A DNA stretch of 17,442 nt from Gallionellaceae bacterium (GTDB lineage Bacteria > Pseudomonadota > Gammaproteobacteria > Burkholderiales > Gallionellaceae): assembly GCA_030690855.1 (NCBI GenBank), contig JAUYFR010000262.1, positions 1 through 17,442 on the forward strand, given 5' to 3'. The position numbers and the translations under genes were made by a program. Below, in pieces: positions 1 to 6,619 of the stretch. Each line of letters opens with the position of its first letter. Position 1 is the stretch's first letter. The notes beneath the pieces are model-generated. The model worked only from the letters and a program-made list of their open reading frames with translations, made no database searches and was not told the DNA's origin.

Positions 1-2
1 GC

Positions 3-125
<123 letters not shown>

Positions 126-165
126 ATCTCTTTAGGTTTAATTCTTCGCTGTTGGCGGCATCGTG

Positions 166-242
166 TTTGGTAGGTCGGGTTTTAACCCGACGTTTTTGTT
201 CCGATAAGCATCCCCCGTCGGGTTAAAACCCGACCTACCAAA
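166..242. repeat. Perfect 27-bp inverted repeat (REP-like hairpin)
   Basis: Arms at 166-192 and 216-242 are exact reverse complements, separated by 23 bases. The arm contains TAGGTCGGGTT and AACCCGAC, and each arm is itself nearly palindromic. The element sits between the convergent serS and mltF genes (gap 126-319). It could act as a bidirectional transcription barrier, although no long T-run follows either arm. Sequences of the TAGGTCGGGTT/AACCCGACCTA kind are dispersed repeats in many proteobacteria. No transposase is nearby. The rest of the gap shows nothing else. Confidence 0.8.
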
Positions 243-319
243 ATTTCGCTAGCCAATCCCCGTAGCTTACGGCGATGAGTGTTTTAAGAATGCTCAATAT
301 AAACAATATGTTAGGTTAT

Positions 320-1702
320 TTATTGCTTGTCGGTATAGCTGCCTAAGCTAAGCCGCAGGCTAGGGGGAAGCTGATGTAGTGGACTTCTCGTTTCCATTTG
401 CATCAACATTTCGTGATAAAGCCGGACGGTTTCTACCAATATTACCGCTTCACCTCCACGCGCTTGGCCGTGTTTTGCTTCTTCGTAATAGGCTGGGCGA
501 GAGAGTAGCGGCATCACTTTTTTCACGTCAGACCAGATGTCTGGATTTAAACCCGTTTTAACCGTTAACACTCGCGCATCCTCTAAGTGTCCCAAGCCCT
601 GATTGTAAGCAGCCATTGCTAGCCACGAGCGATCTTTGTCGTTGATGCGTTTGGGTAAAGCGTTTTTCATTAGCTTGAGATATTTCGCACCGGCCATGAT
701 GCTGGCTTGTGCATCAAGTCGATTGGTTACGCCCATTCGTGCTGCGGTGTCCTCCGTGAGCATCATCATGCCGCGCACATTGGTGTATGAGGTGGCTAGC
801 GGGTCCCAATGAGACTCTTGGTAGGCGAGCGCCGCGAGTAGCTTCCAATCAAGGCCAGTAAGTGTTTCTGCTTCTTTGAACATGGGCTCAAATTGCGGCA
901 ATACGGTTTGTGCTCGCTCATTAAAAGTGGAGACGTCAATGGACTCTAAGCGCTCGTTATGGCCATAGTGTCGGTCAATTAAGTGCGCCAGCGTGCCGTC
1001 TTTTTGTATAGAAGTGAAAAATTCTTTTGCAGCATTAAACAGTTTTTTATCCACGTCGGCTGCAAACGCCCAAGCCAAATGAGAGGACGAGACTAAATCG
1101 ACGGCATCACCGAGTTGCGGATAAAAATTCCGAGCGAGCGCAATTTGCTCCTCATTCGCCACCGTGCAATCCAGTTCACCCTCGGCAACTTCTTGCAAAA
1201 GGGATGAAGAGGATTGATCGTGACTCACTTCCCAGCTCAAATTCGGCACGCGTCGCACCGTATCGCGCAGTGCGTTTTCTTGAGCAGATTCGGCGACGAC
1301 GGCTAGCGTGAATTTGGCTAATTCTCCCAAGCGGTGTGGTGTTTCATCCTTGCAAACGACTTGCTCTTTGAGTGTTTGGTAGGACGGGCTAAAACGCAAT
1401 GTGGAAGACACTGAGCTACGAATGCCCGCCGCTGCTAAATGCACAGCGTGGCTTGTAAGCGCGCCGTCAAGTTGGTCATAGTCCATCGCAATGGGTTTTA
1501 TTTTTAGCTGCAAACGTTGCGCAAAAAGCGTGGCAAGTTCCAGTTCAAAAGCAGCATCTACGTCGAGGCCGTTAGGTGGCGTGGCAACATATAACTCACC
1601 GTCACGCCAATCAGGTGCGGGTTGGATGGCAACAAATGTAGACCATAGCCAAATGCTAATGGCGATGAGGGTGGCAATTTTCCAAGCGAATAAGTTGCGC
1701 AT
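320..1702 (-). CDS. mltF: Membrane-bound lytic murein transglycosylase F
   Basis: This 460-residue protein has the MltF layout. An N-terminal hydrophobic anchor or signal (about 7-27) is followed by a periplasmic solute-binding-like module (about 35-250) that in MltF regulates activity, then a lytic transglycosylase (SLT, goose-lysozyme-like) domain (about 270-435). The SLT signature AYQESHWDP places the catalytic glutamate at E296, followed by GMMMLTEDTAARMGV and the AAYNQGLGH motif. It cleaves peptidoglycan glycan strands to 1,6-anhydromuropeptides at the outer membrane. It is convergent with serS. Its 5' end is about 68 bp from tRNA-Ser on the opposite strand, so the two promoters are divergent and may overlap. 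There is no lipobox cysteine in the signal, so an N-terminal anchor is as likely as a lipoprotein. No strong Shine-Dalgarno precedes the ATG. Confidence 0.93.
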   Translation of the reverse strand: MRNLFAWKIATLIAISIWLWSTFVAIQPAPDWRDGELYVATPPNGLDVDAAFELELATLFAQRLQLKIKPIAMDYDQLDGALTSHAVHLAAAGIRSSVSSTLRFSPSYQTLKEQVVCKDETPHRLGELAKFTLAVVAESAQENALRDTVRRVPNLSWEVSHDQSSSSLLQEVAEGELDCTVANEEQIALARNFYPQLGDAVDLVSSSHLAWAFAADVDKKLFNAAKEFFTSIQKDGTLAHLIDRHYGHNERLESIDVSTFNERAQTVLPQFEPMFKEAETLTGLDWKLLAALAYQESHWDPLATSYTNVRGMMMLTEDTAARMGVTNRLDAQASIMAGAKYLKLMKNALPKRINDKDRSWLAMAAYNQGLGHLEDARVLTVKTGLNPDIWSDVKKVMPLLSRPAYYEEAKHGQARGGEAVILVETVRLYHEMLMQMETRSPLHQLPPSLRLSLGSYTDKQ

Positions 1703-1735
1703 GGAAACATTCTGCCCGATTTTAGGTTCAACTGG

Positions 1736-1754
1736 TAAAATGCGCGCCGTTTCG
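1736..1754 (+). promoter_or_regulatory. Putative tRNA-Ser promoter -10 and GC discriminator
   Basis: TAAAAT at 1736-1741 is followed by a very GC-rich stretch (GCGCGCC) 30 bases before the tRNA 5' end. This suits a stringently controlled stable-RNA promoter. No convincing -35 is visible. The same block with one change (TACAAT, then GCGCGCCGTTTCG) recurs upstream of the OmpA-family gene at 13153-13171. Confidence 0.45.
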
Positions 1755-1770
1755 CGCTAAGTGAAATTCC

Positions 1771-1858
1771 GGAGAAGTGGCAGAGTGGTCGAATGTACTT
1801 GACTCGAAATCAAGCATACCGAAAGGTATCGAGGGTTCGAATCCCTCCTTCTCCGCCA
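1771..1858 (+). tRNA. tRNA-Ser (anticodon CGA)
   Basis: A complete class II cloverleaf is present. Acceptor stem GGAGAAG (1771-1777) pairs with CTTCTCC (1848-1854). The anticodon stem is 1798-1802 with 1810-1814, and loop CTCGAAA places anticodon CGA at 1805-1807. A long variable arm ATACC/GGTAT (1816-1820 with 1825-1829) is typical of serine tRNAs. The T arm is GAGGG-TTCGAAT-CCCTC (1831-1847), with discriminator G1855 and encoded CCA 1856-1858. It reads UCG codons. Accessory DNA begins immediately after its 3' end, and such 3' ends are common integration targets, though no second attachment copy was seen in this window. Confidence 0.97.
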
Positions 1859-1878
1859 CCAAGCCCGCCCTGCCGTAA

Positions 1879-2178
1879 CCGCAACGCTCCATCGGCACAC
1901 TGGAAAACCCTGAACGCTTCAAACAAGAAATGCAGGAAGCCGGGTTCCGCAACATCGAGATACGCAGCGTCACCAAAACCTTCCCCGTCGGCAGCACTGG
2001 CGAATTCTGGGACGACATGGTCAAGGGCAGCGCGCCGATTCAGATGATGAAGAAGAGCTTGGGCAAAGAGATGTGGCGCGAGAAGGAAAAGCTTGCGCTG
2101 GCTTGGCTAGAAGAGACACTGCCTACGCTGAAGAGGCCGCTGACTTCGGATGCTTGGTTGGGGCTGGGGGTGAAATGA
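1879..2178 (+). pseudogene. 3' remnant of a SAM-dependent methyltransferase
   Basis: An open frame without its beginning runs from after an in-frame TAA (1876-1878) to TGA 2176-2178. The peptide contains NPERFKQEMQEAGF, then FWDDMVKGSAPIQMM and KKSLGKEMW. This resembles the C-terminal part of class I (UbiE/type 11-like) methyltransferases, downstream of the Rossmann SAM-binding core. The SAM-binding motif itself is absent, so it cannot be a working methyltransferase. The remnant starts about 20 bp after tRNA-Ser, which suggests that an insertion or deletion at the tRNA removed the 5' two-thirds. An ATG at 1930 could give an 82-residue peptide, but it has no good ribosome site. Family assignment is moderately sure and loss of function is near certain. 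Confidence 0.6.
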
Positions 2179-2207
2179 TGAAAAGAATACACTGCCAAAA
2201 AATCTGC

Positions 2208-2236
2208 TTGCGCAATTATCTAACTACTTATATATT
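2208..2236 (+). promoter_or_regulatory. Putative promoter of higBA-like operon (leaderless)
   Basis: TTGCGC (2208-2213) and TATATT (2231-2236) are 17 bases apart. The -10 ends only 6 bases before the toxin ATG at 2243, so transcription would begin at or next to the start codon. This explains why no Shine-Dalgarno is seen upstream of the toxin gene. Confidence 0.5.
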
Positions 2237-2242
2237 GACCGC

Positions 2243-2566
2243 ATGAAGCAGCTCAAATTCACCGGCTCCAGCGAAGACGACCTAGCCGCTTTCCCCAAAG
2301 AAGCCAAAGGACTGGCAGGGAATGAATTGTGGCAAGTCCAGCTTGGCCTGATGCCTTCTGACTGGAAGCCCATGCTGAATGTAGGCGCAGGCGCTTATGA
2401 GATTCGCGTCCACGTGCTGGGCGAATGGCGCGTGATCTATGTGGCGAAATTCGCCGATGCGGTTTACGTGCTGCATGCCTTCCAGAAGAAGACGCAGCAG
2501 ACGCGAAAGGAAGACATCGCGCTGGCAGCCACCCGCTACAAGCAACTCAAGGAGATTGCAAAATGA
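2243..2566 (+). CDS. HigB-like toxin (RelE superfamily, Gp49/DUF891 type)
   Basis: This 107-residue basic protein has the fold signature of phage Gp49-like HigB toxins: PKEAKGLAGNELWQVQLGL, then a GAYEIRVHVLGEWRVIYVAKF strand pair and HAFQKKTQQTRKEDI near the end. The family cleaves mRNA at the ribosome and is neutralised by an XRE-type antitoxin, as encoded next. Its stop overlaps the antitoxin start as ATGA (2563-2566), so translation is coupled. Toxin-first order is characteristic of higBA. The start at 2243 is supported by a promoter that would make the mRNA leaderless. The length fits the family (about 100-120 residues). Confidence 0.85.
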   Translation: MKQLKFTGSSEDDLAAFPKEAKGLAGNELWQVQLGLMPSDWKPMLNVGAGAYEIRVHVLGEWRVIYVAKFADAVYVLHAFQKKTQQTRKEDIALAATRYKQLKEIAK

Positions 2567-2856
2567 AAAAAGAAAAACTCAAAATCACCGAATCTTGCGG
2601 CAACGTATTTCTTGATCTCGGCTTCTCGCCGGAAGAAGCCACCATCCTCGCCATGCGCTCTCAACTGATGGGAGAGTTGCGCATCAAAATCAACGACATG
2701 GAATGGACGCAGGCAGAAGCCGCACAAGTACTCGGCATCTCGCAATCGCGCGTCTCCGACTTGATACGCGGCAAGTTCGAGAAGTTCAGTCTGGACATGC
2801 TGATTACACTAGCGACGCGGGCGGGAAAGAAAGTTGAATTGAAGATGGCGGCATGA
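2563..2856 (+). CDS. HigA-like antitoxin, XRE-family HTH
   Basis: This 97-residue protein has a helix-turn-helix at about 49-70 (TQAEAAQVLGISQSRVSDLIRGK) and a short N-terminal region (GFSPEEATILAMRSQLM) typical of the HigA antitoxins that partner Gp49-like toxins. It should bind and silence the upstream toxin and repress their joint promoter near 2208-2243. The start ATG overlaps the toxin stop by 4 bases (ATGA). A longer frame reads open upstream to 2425, but that part lies wholly inside the toxin gene in another frame. A gap of 58 bp separates it from the reverse transcriptase gene, so read-through is possible. Confidence 0.85.
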   Translation: MKKEKLKITESCGNVFLDLGFSPEEATILAMRSQLMGELRIKINDMEWTQAEAAQVLGISQSRVSDLIRGKFEKFSLDMLITLATRAGKKVELKMAA

Positions 2857-2914
2857 TGCTGAAAAACATTCCGAGCCTGGCCGCTTTAATTTGCAAAATA
2901 AATGGAGCTTATAA

Positions 2915-4558
2915 ATGCCAGACGTAACACTGGAACATTTCATACGTGCAGCAGCTGACATCAGTGCGCATGGCGACAACGACACACTGCCATTTGATAT
3001 TGACACACAGTTCATTTCGCATAAACAGGCTGAACTTGCACGCGCGTCTTTCGCTTTCTTCGAGCAACTGCAAAACGATAGTGAACAGAATAGCGCACGA
3101 AAAATTTCCGAACTCAGTGTTTTCAGCGAACGACTTCTAGCGCCAACAGGACCGACAGGATTTCGCGTCGTAACCAAGATTCATCCATTCTGGAATATCT
3201 ACTTCAATGGCCTCGGCATAGCAATCGCTGAAGTGCTAGAAAACACACGAGATGATCATGTTCATTCTTACCGTTTTCTACCCAACGGTGGCAGCGAGCT
3301 ATTTGATAGATCATCCTCGTGGAAAGCATTCCGTGAAAGAACAGTTGCCGATGCCAAGGCATCAGGCGATGCAACGATCATTGTTCAAACCGACATTTCA
3401 AGTTTCTATGAACACATTTCTCACCACCATATTGAGAACTTCATAGACGACCTTTTTCCCGGCAATGGCCGTATTGGCAATCAGATAAATGCCCTCCTTA
3501 GCAAGTTCTCATCTGGCCGGTCATTTGGCCTCCCAGTCGGGGGGCAATGCTCAAGAATTCTTGCTGAGCTTTTCCTCAATTTAGCTGACCATCGAATGAC
3601 CGAGGCCGGAATTCGATGGCATAGATATGTCGATGATTATGTTTTGGTTGCAAGCTCGCATGCAGATGCTTACAAGGCACTTGCCTTTCTTTCGCACACG
3701 CTTGCCGATTATGGGCTAACGCTAAATAAGACAAAGACTGTAATGCTTACAGCTAAGCATTACTCTGACTATGTAACGGCCCAGCTTGGCAGTAATGATG
3801 ACGAGGCTGGAAAGCTTAGAGAGATTGACCTTCGATTTGACCCTTACTCGGATACATCTGTCGAAGATTATGAGTCACTGAAACAAACCGTCGAGAGCCT
3901 TCAAGTCCATAGGCTTTTAAATCGTGAGCTGGAAAAGGCGCTCCCAGATAATTTCTTGGTAACACAGATTGGACGAACTCTAAAACTACAGGAGCCTAAT
4001 CTAGCCATTCAGCTGGCGTCCACTCTCCTCAGTCAAGGCAACCTTCACGCGTTCCGCGCATCTTGGTCAACCATCATGCGAGGCATTGCAAATCTTCGCG
4101 CTTCTGAAAAATACAGCAGCATCTATACAGATCTCGATCAACTTTTAGATCGTATCCCAGAGCATTCAGCACACCTGCTACAGGCAGAAGCGGGGCTTCT
4201 CCATTATCTCCGCACCTTGAGGTTCGCACGAACAACTCAAAGATCAACATTCGTTCAGCATATTTACAACACTACTCGCTCAGATACCGTCAGAAGATCT
4301 TGCATTGATTGTTGGCGGCACTGGAAAGATAGGGGAGCTTTTACATTCCTTCGAAATCAATGGAACACTCTTAGCTTCGAGTGTCAGCGCATTGTGTGGC
4401 TTTCGGCATCGGCCTTTGGTGATCAAGGTGAAGGATTCAAGAAACAGATTAAGCCGAGCCTAGGTCAATCATGGAAACTCGGGATTGAACGCCAAGGCGT
4501 CACTAGTTATGCTTCGATTTATCAGGAGTGGTGCGATGACGCGCAATCCTGCGAATGA
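2915..4558 (+). CDS. Abi/UG-type (DRT-like) reverse transcriptase
   Basis: This 547-residue protein has reverse-transcriptase palm motifs in order. Motif A is QTDISSFYEHI (158-168, catalytic D160). Motif B is GLPVGGQCSRILAELFL (205-221). Motif C is RYVDDYVL (237-244, catalytic D240 and D241). Motif D/E is GLTLNKTKT (267-275). Residues about 310-547 are predicted by eye to be an all-helical repeat-like region with no recognisable thumb. That arrangement, and the GLPVGG/SRILAE motif B, fit the Abi/UG defence-associated lineages more than group II introns (no maturase or HNH region) or retrons. No retron msr/msd or room for a large ncRNA is seen in the 58-bp upstream gap. GGAG at 2904-2907 supports the start. 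The next gene overlaps its end by 23 bp, so the two form one operon. The exact UG subgroup is not determined. Confidence 0.85.
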   Translation: MPDVTLEHFIRAAADISAHGDNDTLPFDIDTQFISHKQAELARASFAFFEQLQNDSEQNSARKISELSVFSERLLAPTGPTGFRVVTKIHPFWNIYFNGLGIAIAEVLENTRDDHVHSYRFLPNGGSELFDRSSSWKAFRERTVADAKASGDATIIVQTDISSFYEHISHHHIENFIDDLFPGNGRIGNQINALLSKFSSGRSFGLPVGGQCSRILAELFLNLADHRMTEAGIRWHRYVDDYVLVASSHADAYKALAFLSHTLADYGLTLNKTKTVMLTAKHYSDYVTAQLGSNDDEAGKLREIDLRFDPYSDTSVEDYESLKQTVESLQVHRLLNRELEKALPDNFLVTQIGRTLKLQEPNLAIQLASTLLSQGNLHAFRASWSTIMRGIANLRASEKYSSIYTDLDQLLDRIPEHSAHLLQAEAGLLHYLRTLRFARTTQRSTFVQHIYNTTRSDTVRRSCIDCWRHWKDRGAFTFLRNQWNTLSFECQRIVWLSASAFGDQGEGFKKQIKPSLGQSWKLGIERQGVTSYASIYQEWCDDAQSCE

Positions 4559-5270
4559 CCCAAGAACAGTCGCCCGCAACATCCCCGGCGCTTTTGACTC
4601 ATTATTTCCTCAGTTAACTCCCAGTGTCGTCGCACATTTCAACCGAACAGCACAGCTATCACTGTGCGCACCTATTCCTATCGAGATGGTGCAGGAGAGT
4701 AAGCTTAATAAAGCCATGCTCTTTGAACTCGGCTTCACTGTTGGCGAAAAGCTGCTCGCGGGAAATAGCATTGACTGGGATGATTGCTTGCGGATTGCTA
4801 TCGCTCGGCAGAAACGTTATTTCGACGCGCAAGTACCGAGCGAGCTTACCAAGATTGACAAACAGGTTGCCGAAATGACTGGCAGAAACATCGCAACAAT
4901 GATCAAAGAATTGGCCGCAGAGCGTAACCATCCTATAAGACCAACACCTGCCGTTCCAGGTTTTCAGTGGATTTCGTCAGGACACGGTGATTTTGAAATC
5001 GGCCCGACTCTTATAGAGGTAAAGTGCAGTAGTGGCAATTTTTCAGCTCCAGACTATCGGCAGGTAGTTATGTATTGGTTACTTAGCTTTGCTGCATCAG
5101 TAGAAAACAATCGCGCAGAATGGACTGAAGGGGTGCTGTTAAATCCTCGATCTGCAAAGTATGTTGTTTTGAGGTTTGATGACTTTTTACGCGAAATAAG
5201 TGGCGGTCGTACAAAAGTAGAAATTCTTCAACTTTTCTCTTCAATGGTTGGAACCCGTGATGTGAAGTAA
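4536..5270 (+). CDS. PD-(D/E)XK nuclease-like partner of the reverse transcriptase
   Basis: This 244-residue protein contains a PD-(D/E)XK-type core. GDFEIGPTLIEVKCSSG gives D152, E161 and K163, followed by RQVVMYWLLSF (Q176, Y180), the QxxxY-type helix seen in RecB-like nucleases. The N-terminal 130 residues are helical and unassigned, with a possible core glutamate in helix 1. ATG 4536 is preferred over the upstream TTG 4485 because AGGAG (4524-4528) lies 7 bases before it. The start lies inside the last 23 bp of the reverse transcriptase gene, so the two proteins are translationally coupled and probably act together. The expected role is an effector that cuts phage or host DNA when the reverse transcriptase is triggered, which is inferred from the pairing. 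I do not recognise a named family. Confidence 0.72.
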   Translation: MTRNPANDPRTVARNIPGAFDSLFPQLTPSVVAHFNRTAQLSLCAPIPIEMVQESKLNKAMLFELGFTVGEKLLAGNSIDWDDCLRIAIARQKRYFDAQVPSELTKIDKQVAEMTGRNIATMIKELAAERNHPIRPTPAVPGFQWISSGHGDFEIGPTLIEVKCSSGNFSAPDYRQVVMYWLLSFAASVENNRAEWTEGVLLNPRSAKYVVLRFDDFLREISGGRTKVEILQLFSSMVGTRDVK

Positions 5271-5380
5271 AGAAACAAAGATACCGGAGTCGAAATGCTT
5301 TCGAAGTTGACCGGAATGTTTAAAAAGCAATCAGCTCCATCCATTTTGCCTCCCCCCCACATAACCCCTAACCCCATCCC

Positions 5381-5575
5381 ATGGCCACCCTAATCCCCTC
5401 CCTTGGCGCCGCCCGCTTCGATGCACGCGGTGAACTACGTCTCGCCGAACGCCTAAAGGATTGCCTCGAAGACAACGCCTGGGTGTGGCACAACATTCCG
5501 GTCGGGCCGTTCGGCAGGCATCCTGATTTCGTGGCCTTGCATCCGCAGCAGGGCATTGTGGTGCTGGAAGCGCGT
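5381..5575 (+). pseudogene. Truncated NERD-domain gene (5' fragment)
   Basis: About 65 residues from ATG 5381 match the start of NERD (nuclease-related domain) proteins: MATLIPSLGAARFDARGE, then LAERLKDCLEDNAWVWHNIPVGP, HPDFVALHPQQGIVVLEAR. In complete members the VVLEVK strand is followed by the rest of the nuclease fold and often a UvrD-like helicase. Here the similarity stops at the LEAR/LEVK position. The frame stays open to 5794 but encodes unrelated sequence. The junction at about 5576 carries GGGGACAGACCACG, which I associate with REP-associated transposase-type elements, so the gene was probably cut by a mobile element. It lies directly downstream of the RT-nuclease operon, consistent with a former defence gene. 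Confidence 0.65.
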
Positions 5576-5680
5576 AATAGGGGACAGACCACGGTTTCTC
5601 AAAGCCAGCGGTGCCGGAGTCGAATTGGTTTTGAGGATAGGCATGGCTGTAAAAAGAAATTGACTCCGGTACAATCCCGT
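5576..5680. mobile_element. Degenerate mobile-element remnant (RAYT/REP-like junction)
   Basis: This stretch begins with AATAGGGGACAGACCACGG right where the NERD gene is cut. It contains CCGGAGTCGAATT and, about 35 bases later, the near-inverse AATTGACTCCGG, so the two can pair as an imperfect hairpin. A further CCGGAGTCGAA copy lies at 5284-5294, in front of the NERD fragment. No transposase frame is present. The relation to REP-associated tyrosine transposases is from recall of similar sequences and is tentative. Confidence 0.4.
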
Positions 5681-5771
5681 ACCTTGGTTTCCCGCCTTAA
5701 CCGGCTCGCATCCATTACACTCTTGTCCTCAAGTCCGTCTCGGACGCACACTAACTCTGCAAAGGTTCACC

Positions 5772-6272
5772 ATGTACCCCGTTTACGACGATGATGCCGT
5801 CCTGCTGTTGTCTCTCTCCGTTACGGCTAAGCGTCGTCCGGCCGCGCTGGACGAGATCATCACCGCGCTGGCCATGGCCCAGCACGGCCGGATTCCGGCT
5901 AAGTCCAATCTGGTGGAGGCGTTTGCGCGCATGAGCGTTTGTGGTCTGATCGTCGAGGCAGAGGGTGGCTATACCCTCTCTGCCGAGGCGCAGGCGATGA
6001 TGGCGGGGCTGCGCGCCAAGGACGACAGTGCCACCCGGCTGGCCCACCTCAAGCAACAGCTCACCGACTTTGATACCAAGGTCAAACACCCAAGCATTCG
6101 GGTCACCCAGGAGCAGCTACTGGCGGCGATTCAGAGCTACAAGGCGGCTCAACACAGCCACAAGGGCAAGAACATCCAGACCGACAAGCCCAAGACGAAG
6201 ACCAACTGGATTCCGACCAAGGATCTGGTGCAGGGCAAACAGCACCTGCACCCCAAACGCAGCAAACCGTAA
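5772..6272 (+). CDS. Hypothetical GC-rich protein, winged-helix-like N-terminus
   Basis: This 166-residue protein is not recognised. The first 75 residues are helical and end in GLIVEAEGGYTLSAEAQAMM. This pattern (helix, SNLVEAFARMSVCGLI, then a beta wing) resembles a winged-helix module that reads out a local-repeat or marR-like fold. Residues 85-130 look coiled-coil-like. The tail (about 130-166) is strongly basic with many Lys, Thr and Pro, and could bind nucleic acid. Base composition is visibly richer in G and C than the neighbouring reverse transcriptase operon, which suggests a separate origin. AAAGG at 5760-5764 lies 7 bases before the ATG. It stands alone between a truncated NERD gene and a gene-free stretch. 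Function unknown. Confidence 0.6.
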   Translation: MYPVYDDDAVLLLSLSVTAKRRPAALDEIITALAMAQHGRIPAKSNLVEAFARMSVCGLIVEAEGGYTLSAEAQAMMAGLRAKDDSATRLAHLKQQLTDFDTKVKHPSIRVTQEQLLAAIQSYKAAQHSHKGKNIQTDKPKTKTNWIPTKDLVQGKQHLHPKRSKP

Positions 6273-6619
6273 ATCTGCCACGAACTAAAGAGGTCGGCGT
6301 CACAAAAGTTTTAACGGCATGGGCAGTATGAACGCGACGAGTGTCGCGTGGTCGTCTGGCAGGCGCTGGCGCAATAGCTGTACAGCAAATTTAAAGTACA
6401 AAACCCACCCTCGATTTAAATTCCCTAATACTTCGCAGACCGTTCACAAATTCCCTGTAATTTACCCAGTTAACGGGAATTTGCAGAGATGAGTTAGCTG
6501 AATACTCAGTCGGCATTCAGTATTTGTAAATAAAATCAATTGGTTACAACAGTCTTCGAGCGGCGCGTTAAATGTCGCCACGTATCGAAATTACCTCTGG
6601 CTTTGCGCTATTTCTTTGA
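6273..6619. other. Gene-free stretch with small hairpins
   Basis: No supportable gene was found in about 350 bases. A 7-bp hairpin ACGCGAC-GAGT-GTCGCGT lies at 6332-6349. AAATTCCCT occurs twice in direct orientation (6418-6426 and 6448-6456), and the second copy is inverted as GGGAATTT at 6475-6482, so 6448-6482 can fold. GTTAAAT at 6568-6574 resembles an integron attC core site but has no upstream partner. No T-run makes any hairpin a convincing terminator. Confidence 0.5.

Noticed and set aside
1831..1858. Second attachment copy of the tRNA 3' end within the window
   Set aside because: No other match to the TTCGAATCCCTCC/TTCTCCGCCA end was found by eye on either strand.
2425..2562. Longer N-terminus for the HigA-like antitoxin
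   Set aside because: The upstream part lies inside the toxin gene in a different frame and has no family similarity. ATG 2563 with ATGA overlap is better.
2857..2914. ncRNA template for the reverse transcriptase upstream of it
   Set aside because: Only 58 bases are available and no strong fold was seen. The downstream gap is also short.
5271..5345. Terminator hairpin TCGAAA-TGC-TTTCGA after the nuclease gene
   Set aside because: Stem is only 6 bp and is not followed by T bases.
6560..6580. attC-like core GCGCGTTAAAT, suggesting an integron cassette site
   Set aside because: No matching RYYYAAC partner at the right distance and no integron integrase in the window.
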